From NCBI GenBank assembly GCA_024636425.1, contig JAGXHB010000165.1, forward strand, positions 1-20,262: a stretch of DNA of 20,262 nucleotides. The letters are read 5' to 3'. Source of the DNA: Roseobacter sp. (GTDB taxonomy: Bacteria; Pseudomonadota; Alphaproteobacteria; Rhodobacterales; Rhodobacteraceae). Below, piece by piece: positions 15,165 through 20,262 of the stretch. Position 1 is the first letter of the stretch. Each line of letters opens with the position of its first letter. A model generated the notes under the pieces. It saw only the letters and a list, made by a program, of their open reading frames with translations, did no database searches and was not told where the DNA came from. Made by a program: the position numbers and the translations under genes.

Positions 15165-15587
15165 TCATTGCATTGTGGCGTCAATTTCAATTTTTGCGCG
15201 GCTGGTGGCACTCGCGGGTGCAATGACGATCTTGGCGTTGTTGATCCCTTCCCCCGAAAACTCTATTGAGGTTTTCAGGACATCGTCCCGCGACTGGTTG
15301 ATAGTGTAACCCGCTAAGCGGAGCGCTTCTTCCCATTCTTTCAGCAAGGTTTCAGGATTGCGGTCGGTGCTGAATGAAAACATCCGCATCGAAGACCCGA
15401 TTGACCTAACCATCTGCACATCATTGTCGGCGGGCAATTCTATCGCCTCCGGCAGCCAGTCTGGCCTCGGTTCATCTGCTTGCAGGGTCATCGTCAGCGT
15501 CAATGCCAATAAGGCGGCAACGGCAACATTGCGCAGGTTTCCTTTCAGCCTTCGCCAGTCCAGCTGCTGAAAGATAAAATTAAACAT
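15165..15587 (-). CDS. Probable exported protein of unknown function
   Basis: From ATG at 15587 the product has 140 residues. The N-terminus has basic residues (WRRLKGNLR), then a hydrophobic stretch (VAVAALLALTLTM) ending near LQA/DE at about residue 37. This reads as a signal peptide or membrane anchor. The mature part is about 100 residues, acidic first (DEPRPDWLPEAIELPADND) and then mixed alpha/beta (FSTDRNPETLLKEWEEALRLAGYTIN). No family is recognised. The frame runs upstream to 15716 without a stop, but the extra residues are untypical and no start there has a good ribosome site; ATG 15629 is an alternative. It stands between two broken genes, so its expression is uncertain. Confidence 0.55.
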   Translation of the reverse strand: MFNFIFQQLDWRRLKGNLRNVAVAALLALTLTMTLQADEPRPDWLPEAIELPADNDVQMVRSIGSSMRMFSFSTDRNPETLLKEWEEALRLAGYTINQSRDDVLKTSIEFSGEGINNAKIVIAPASATSRAKIEIDATMQ

Positions 15588-15756
15588 TGCGCACGTTGGC
15601 ACGGGGGGAGACGTCAGGTGAGGATTCATTATCATGCGCAAGGAAGTAGGCTTCCTGTCCGGTTTTTTCAACGTCGTATGACGAAGTATCGCAGTTCCTC
15701 TCTGCTTGCACGGCACCTGCCTATGCGCTCATTGGCGCAGCGGCAGTGAATTTGCG

Positions 15757-15780
15757 CCCCCCGGGGCCTTCCCTGGGGGG
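15757..15780. repeat. Very G+C-rich hairpin at the left edge of the IS3 remnant
   Basis: CCCCCCGGGG, loop CCTT, CCCTGGGGGG: ten pairs with a single G-U wobble. It sits just left of the point where transposase similarity begins (about 15785). It could terminate or block transcription despite lacking a T-run, or be a foldback left at a rearrangement joint. Confidence 0.5.
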
Positions 15781-16229
15781 CCGCCTCCCGCTCCTCATCG
15801 ACGCCTATGACCGCGAAATCATCGCTTGGCGCGCCGTTGCCAATGCCGGGATCAGCGGAGCAGACGTCCGCGACATACTGCTGGAGGCTGTCGAAAAGCG
15901 GTTTGGCACCTGCCGTGCGCCAGAAGTCATCGAGGTTTTGACCGACAACGGCGGCGCCTACACGCAAAGGAAACCCGCATCTTTGCCCGTCAGCTCGGCC
16001 TGAAGCCATGCTTCACGCCGGTCGCCAGCCCGCAATCCAACGGCATGTTGGAAGCCTTTGTGAAACGCTCAAGCGCGATTAGGTGCGCGTCAATCCGCTG
16101 CCAGATGCTGAAACCGTTCTGAGATTGATAGGAGATTGGATCGAGAATGATAACGACAACCACCCACACAGCGGCCTGAAATGGCGCTCGCCTCGCGAGT
16201 TCATTAAGGCCAAAACTGAAACCGCTTAG
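15781..16229 (+). mobile_element. IS3-family transposase (OrfB) remnant, 3' part with frameshifts
   Basis: Degenerate DDE transposase of the IS3 family. Readable pieces in order: LLIDAYDREIIAWRAV (first Asp), EVIEVLTDNGGAYT (second Asp), FARQLGLKPCFTPVASPQSNGM followed by LEAFVK (the Glu), then LIGDWIENDNDNHPHSGLKWRSPREFIKAKTETA and a TAG stop at 16227-16229. The reading frame shifts by a lost base near 15964 and again near 16063. A TAG at 16080-16082 replaces the Tyr of the usual RDY segment. OrfA and the first half of OrfB are absent, so the element cannot transpose. The downstream stretch to about 16261 (starting GGTGTTCGGTGAAAC) may be the right inverted end; no left end is seen. Confidence 0.88.
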
Positions 16230-16534
16230 GTGTTCGGTGAAACAGGGGCCGGATCAGGTCCATACCATTGCTCCCTTTTTGCAAGTACCTTTTTCGTGCT
16301 TGGTGTTTTGTCAGAAGCAGTCTTGTGTTCGGCCTGTTAGCGCGACGCACATGAGGCAGAGTGGGCGAGAGCTGCCCGTCACTGCGGGTGCAAGTTAAAA
16401 TGGGCAAGCGGAAGAACGCAGACGCTCCGAGCTGGCTCCCAAGTGTTTTGACATAAAATCCGGAACGAGGGTTTCCACCAGACCTTCAAGATCGAGAACC
16501 AAGCACTATCAGTGCTGAGAATTGGCACCCAGTA
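16230..16534 (+). other. Intergenic region right of the IS3 remnant
   Basis: About 300 bases. The first 30 probably belong to the right end of the IS3 element. A small 5-base-pair hairpin (AGCAC/GTGCT around 16503-16517) lies just downstream of the minus-strand kinase gene. It is weak and has no T-run on that strand. No gene is supported here. Confidence 0.35.
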
Positions 16535-18262
16535 TCAAGCTGCCTTTTCCAAGAGAGGTGGCGTCTCCTTTGGCAGCGAAAGGGTGAATGTACTGCCCAC
16601 TCCGACCTCGCTGCTTACGTGGATGGTTCCGCATTCGAGGCGGGCCAGTTCCTTCGCGACCGACAAGCCCAGTCCGGTGCCGACGGCACTCCGGGAAAGC
16701 GAATAATCTGCCTGATGGAACGCTTCGAAGATCTTTTCGAGTTCACTTGGCTCGACCCCTAATCCAGTGTCGCTTACGGCGATATGAACCTTGTCTTCGG
16801 TTTCGGTGACGACGACAGAAACCTTGCCTGCCTCAGTAAACTTGATGGCATTCCCCATCAGGTTGATGAGGATTTGCCGTGTGCGCGTCACGTCTGCCAA
16901 CATGAAGCAGGGCGGTATCCTCGTCTCTAGGTCCAATCCCTTCTGCTCCGTAAGAACTCTCATCTGCTCCACGACAGGTTCAACGACCTCTCGCACATTA
17001 CAAATCTCTGGATCGACCTTGAGGCGACCTGTCGCCATCTTGGCATAGTCGAGCAACTGATTGACGAGGAACAGCATGTGCTCGCCCGATCTTTCAATTT
17101 TCTCCATTGCCGTGTTTGCGGTTTGCAGCACGTCGTTAAGATTACTTTGGGCAAGGCTTGCATCGACATGCCGCTGCTGAAGTGTATCGCTCAATCGCTG
17201 CGCGGGGGGCATCTGGCGCAGGTTCTTGCCAAGCTTGGCATAGCCAAGGATAACCGTCAAAGGTGTCCTGAGTTCGTGACTGACGATGCTCATGAAGTTC
17301 ATCTTGGTGCGATCCGCGGCTTCGGCTAATTGTCTCGCTTGTTTCAGGGCGACGACATCCAGACGTGCCTGTGCTTCGCTGGCTTGCAGTTGGCCCGAAA
17401 CCCGCAGCAGACGCCGGACCATCCAAAAGAACACGGCCACGCTCAACACCCCCACTGCCAGCAACATCGGCAGCATGTTCATGATCAGGTCCATGCCGGG
17501 ACGCACAGGTTTCCAGACGAGCCAAGAGAGAACCTCACCAGTCGGTCCGATGACCGGAGTGCCTGCCAAGTCTTCAGTCAGTGATGCTATGAAAGCCGCA
17601 TCCGGAAGTTCGATCGGCAGGCCTATCTCTTTGGCGAGTTTCGCGCCGACGTAGCGCACGGCGATATGCACCGCTTCTGTGCCTGGCACCTGTGCGATTT
17701 CGCCCGAGTCAGAAATGATGGGCACGACACTGACGATGGCCACCTCGTCTCCAAACTTCAGGGGGGCCACGACACCAACCTCGGCCAGCGCTTCGTAGGG
17801 ATTGTCTTGCCCCACGCTGACTTCGGCCATGAGCTCTCTAAGTTGGGCGACAACAGGTGCGATGACCTCTGCGCGTGTGGCATAGGTTTCAGGGGGCCGG
17901 ATTTCCTTCTTGACGGACGCGAAGATGGGCGCGCCAGTCTGATCGAGAATATAGCTTTCGTTGTGTCCAAAGTAGTCCTGCATCCAGAAGCCGAGGTTGT
18001 CGTCCAGCCACTCCACGTCGCGGGCGATGGTATTCTCGATTGCCTCATCCCAGACGGTCGAACTCCGCTGCTGCTGAGGAATGGCAGCGATCGCCTCTGC
18101 AAGGTGGCGCGCGGCAAAACGCTCCTGCCGGGCCAAGGACGATTCGTCCGACATCCTGATCGCGTTTTGGCCGACCAGCACGAGGCTCAGCAGCCCCACA
18201 CCGAATACGATGAACAAGGAAGCAGAAATCTGCAATGAAAGCGTGTTTCGACTGACCGACAT
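16535..18262 (-). CDS. Sensor histidine kinase with periplasmic CHASE4-like domain
   Basis: 575 residues from the ATG at 18262. TM1 is about residues 12-31, the periplasmic domain about 32-260 (its WDEAIENTIARDVEWLDDNLGFW stretch recalls CHASE4) and TM2 about 263-282. A coiled linker leads to the H-box SHELRTPLTVILGYAKL with phospho-acceptor His329. The catalytic domain follows: N-box LINLMGNAIKFTEAG, G1 SDTGLGVE, F-box FEAFHQAD, G2 GTGLGLSVAKEL. About 75 residues separate His329 from LLDYAKM, against roughly 48 in ordinary HisKA domains, so the DHp hairpin is about 27 residues longer. GAGG about 10 bases upstream supports the start; a TTG at 18331 would add 23 polar residues. There is no receiver domain and no response regulator nearby: an orphan kinase. 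Its signal is unknown. Confidence 0.93.
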   Translation of the reverse strand: MSVSRNTLSLQISASLFIVFGVGLLSLVLVGQNAIRMSDESSLARQERFAARHLAEAIAAIPQQQRSSTVWDEAIENTIARDVEWLDDNLGFWMQDYFGHNESYILDQTGAPIFASVKKEIRPPETYATRAEVIAPVVAQLRELMAEVSVGQDNPYEALAEVGVVAPLKFGDEVAIVSVVPIISDSGEIAQVPGTEAVHIAVRYVGAKLAKEIGLPIELPDAAFIASLTEDLAGTPVIGPTGEVLSWLVWKPVRPGMDLIMNMLPMLLAVGVLSVAVFFWMVRRLLRVSGQLQASEAQARLDVVALKQARQLAEAADRTKMNFMSIVSHELRTPLTVILGYAKLGKNLRQMPPAQRLSDTLQQRHVDASLAQSNLNDVLQTANTAMEKIERSGEHMLFLVNQLLDYAKMATGRLKVDPEICNVREVVEPVVEQMRVLTEQKGLDLETRIPPCFMLADVTRTRQILINLMGNAIKFTEAGKVSVVVTETEDKVHIAVSDTGLGVEPSELEKIFEAFHQADYSLSRSAVGTGLGLSVAKELARLECGTIHVSSEVGVGSTFTLSLPKETPPLLEKAA

Positions 18263-18719
18263 TATAAAACCGCCTCTGCGTGCGTTTAAGTGCTTTGTTT
18301 CGCCTGTGGGAAAGCTGTTACCGAACACCAACCTATTCTGTGGTCAATCACGATTTCACATAGTCGACTAATCAGCGAAATATGGCAAACAAATGGCGTT
18401 GCCGCTACGCTTAAAAGTTGGTTAGCTTCGGCCCGTTCTGCCAGCGCGCGTCTAACTTCGCTACTTCGCCTTCCACGATTGGCATGGTGAAATTGTACCG
18501 CAGCGCTCGACCGTGAAGCTGCCGGTGGCCGGTACTCTATAGAAAATCAATATGTATTGACCAATATGGACCACGCGGTCTCAGCTGAATTTAAAACAGT
18601 TGGGCGGAGAGTAGGCCTTCGCTGCGCTCCGCGCCAAGGGCCGCATGTGCGCCAAGCTGTCATAAGGATTTTTCCTGGCACTAACTGACATGAATGCATC
18701 GTATAACATATGGTTGCGC
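18263..18719. other. Intergenic region between kinase and LysR genes
   Basis: Some 450 bases. It should hold the promoter of the kinase (minus strand, left end) and the transcript end of the LysR gene (right end). TATTG-AC-CAATA at about 18555-18566 is a short inverted repeat. A stretch around 18617-18655 is very G+C-rich. No gene is supported on either strand; the frame at 18690-18917 is a shadow of the LysR gene. Confidence 0.4.
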
Positions 18720-19628
18720 TTAGACGCGCATTTCCGCGAACACATCCAATACGAACTTACGCAGCCACTTCTGTCCCGGCTCGCGTTCCGTTCTCAGATC
18801 CCAGCAAAGATCGAAGGAAAACACAACTTCCTGCAACGGCAGGGGGGCAGACCGCAGGTTACTCAATCGAGGGTCCAGCGCAAACAGGCGTTTTGGCGCA
18901 ATGGCGATCAGGTTTGAATTGGCCACAATATCGGGTATTTCAAACCAGCTTGCGACGGTCATCGCCATATGCCGCTTCAATCCGCGTGCCGCCAGCGCGT
19001 CGTCAATCACGGTCGTGCCCGTGGCCGACTGCGACAATTTCACGTGTGGCAATTCGGCATACAGTTCCGCGGTCATCGGCTCATGCGCGCGCGGGTGGTC
19101 GCGCCGCATCAGGACTACAATCTCGTCAGCCAGCAGCCGCTGGGACCGGACCATTTCCGGTTGCAAACGCCCGGGGGTTAAACGCACCTGTATGTCGACC
19201 TGGTCCCAGACGCTTTCAGGAGAAATCGTAAAGGGTAGGATGTCGATGGACACGCCAGGCGCTTCGACCTGCAGCCGTTCGGCCAGGCGCGGCAACAGAA
19301 ACGCCGAGACATAATCGGCGACCTGCATGGTAAATACCCGCTCAGCCATCGCGGGAACAAACTGGTGTTGCAAGGAAATGGCCGTTGCTATGAAACCGAG
19401 ACCGCGCTCTATATCTGCATAGAGTTCACGGGCACGAGCGGTGGGCTTTACCCCGTCTGCCGTCCGGAAGAACAGCTCGTCGTTTAGCATCACGCGCAGC
19501 CGCGCCAGCGCATGGCTGACGGCGGAAGGAGACAATCCGATCTCTTCCGCTGCACCCGCGATAGAACCACGATTCATGATGGCACGAAAGATGACCAGAA
19601 GGTTCAGGTCAAAATTGCGCAGATTCAC
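18720..19628 (-). CDS. LysR-family transcriptional regulator
   Basis: 302 residues. The N-terminal winged helix-turn-helix (about residues 4-62) shows NFDLNLLVIFRAIMNRGSIAGAAEEIGLSPSAVSHALARLR, the classic LysR pattern. The C-terminal effector domain (about 90-300) is of the periplasmic-binding-protein fold. The GTG start at 19628 overlaps the stop of the TRAP permease gene in a GTGA junction. The regulator is therefore the last gene of the transporter operon and is probably translated by coupling, as its own ribosome site is poor. Most LysR genes are transcribed divergently from their targets, so this arrangement is less common. Likely role: control of the TRAP operon in response to its organic-acid substrate; the ligand is unknown. 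Confidence 0.93.
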   Translation of the reverse strand: MNLRNFDLNLLVIFRAIMNRGSIAGAAEEIGLSPSAVSHALARLRVMLNDELFFRTADGVKPTARARELYADIERGLGFIATAISLQHQFVPAMAERVFTMQVADYVSAFLLPRLAERLQVEAPGVSIDILPFTISPESVWDQVDIQVRLTPGRLQPEMVRSQRLLADEIVVLMRRDHPRAHEPMTAELYAELPHVKLSQSATGTTVIDDALAARGLKRHMAMTVASWFEIPDIVANSNLIAIAPKRLFALDPRLSNLRSAPLPLQEVVFSFDLCWDLRTEREPGQKWLRKFVLDVFAEMRV

Positions 19629-20262
19629 CGCAACAGCTCTACGATTGTCAGCGTCACCTGCGGCACGAAGGCCACCAGAAGCAGGACCCCGATCATCACC
19701 CCAAGCATGGGCATCAGCGGTCGGGCGATCTGGCCGATCCTCAGCCCACTTATCGCCGCCCCCACGAAGATCGTATAGCCGAAGGGCGGCGTCGCCATGC
19801 CGATGGTGAAATTGATCGCGACCATCGCTCCGAACTGAACCGGGTCCATGCCAAGCTGCTCTCCGATCGGTACAAGAAACGAGGCCAGGATGATCATCGC
19901 CGCAAGGTTATCAATGACGCAGCCGATCACCAGCAAAAGCAGGTTGATCATCAGCAGATACAGCGCGGGTGTGTCGGCGAAACCGTCAAGTGTCTGCGTG
20001 ACTTGCCCTGGAAGCTGTTCAAACGCCATGACCCAGCCAAAACCGTTCGCCAGCGCGATGATGAACATGACGATGGTCATGGTCTTGAGTGATCCTCGCG
20101 TGACGGAGAAGATGTTTTGGAACGTCAGCTCTCGGTAGACACCGGAACCAAGAACGATTGCAAAAACGGCGGCGACGATGGCGGCTTCGGTTGGTGTGAC
20201 AATGCCGCCCAGAACGATGATCGGCCCGCACAAGGCCCATTTTGCCGCATTGAAGGCGGCCC
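19625..20262 (-). CDS. dctM: TRAP transporter large permease DctM (3' end, cut by window edge)
   Basis: The last ~212 residues of a TRAP-type large membrane subunit; the gene continues past the right edge, and full length should be about 425-430. The conserved GIVTPTEAAIVAAVFA, NLLLLVIGCVIDNLAAMIILASFLVPI and the GMATPPFGYTIFVGAAISG segment near the C-terminus are present, with several membrane helices. The subunit moves a periplasmically bound organic acid into the cell, driven by sodium or protons. The small permease and binding protein genes should lie further right. The stop overlaps the LysR start by 4 bases. The substrate cannot be inferred from this part. Confidence 0.95.
   Translation of the reverse strand, partial: AAFNAAKWALCGPIIVLGGIVTPTEAAIVAAVFAIVLGSGVYRELTFQNIFSVTRGSLKTMTIVMFIIALANGFGWVMAFEQLPGQVTQTLDGFADTPALYLLMINLLLLVIGCVIDNLAAMIILASFLVPIGEQLGMDPVQFGAMVAINFTIGMATPPFGYTIFVGAAISGLRIGQIARPLMPMLGVMIGVLLLVAFVPQVTLTIVELLR

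Noticed and set aside
18263..18331. TTG start extending the histidine kinase by 23 residues
   Set aside because: Polar residues before TM1 and no ribosome site; ATG 18262 has a GAGG element upstream.
1..20262. CRISPR arrays, tRNA or rRNA genes, phage genes, toxin-antitoxin pairs
   Set aside because: No regularly spaced repeats, no cloverleaf-like sequence and no matching protein families were seen on either strand.

Overview
The window reads as a chromosomal stretch from an alphaproteobacterium of the Rhodobacterales (Roseobacter-type). This rests on the G+C-rich coding sequence, the gene families (TRAP transporter, FCD-type GntR, DUF1028, DUF475) and the tight ATGA/GTGA gene overlaps. It is an inference from family content; no rRNA or marker gene is present.

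Layout. (1) 10-1604: a two-gene metal-resistance operon, a CsoR/RcnR/InrS-family sensor followed by an NreB-like MFS exporter with a His-rich tail, probably for nickel (or cobalt). (2) 1605-2047: a decayed intergenic stretch ending in a perfect 8+8 palindrome directly upstream of the best start of a GntR/FCD regulator. (3) 2048-10796: one long operon: GntR regulator, two Opp/Dpp-type ATPases, a periplasmic binding protein, two permeases, a divergent gamma-glutamyltransferase-like Ntn hydrolase and a DUF1028 protein (a second putative Ntn hydrolase). Every junction is overlapping or short except the binding protein/permease gap, which holds a perfect 10-bp hairpin. The genes fit import of a peptide-like or amide compound followed by cytoplasmic cleavage, controlled by the co-transcribed regulator. 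(4) 10797-11448: non-coding, with inverted repeats and repeat-like debris. (5) 11449-13579: a DUF475/TerC-like membrane protein plus a CorA divalent-cation channel.

(6) 13713-16534: a nitronate monooxygenase on the minus strand, a truncated DUF4168 remnant, a small probable exported protein of unknown function, and the 3' part of a broken IS3-family transposase; this is the most worn part of the window. (7) 16535-18262: an orphan CHASE4-type sensor histidine kinase with an unusually long DHp helical hairpin. (8) 18720-20262: a LysR regulator translationally overlapping the end of a TRAP large-permease gene (dctM) that runs off the right edge.

The most interesting block is the 2.0-10.8 kb operon. 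Its GGT-like enzyme keeps the catalytic Thr but appears to have lost the residues that hold the gamma-glutamyl group in classical GGT, so the true substrate is open. Statements about substrates are inferences; motifs, overlaps, palindromes and frameshifts were read directly from the sequence.
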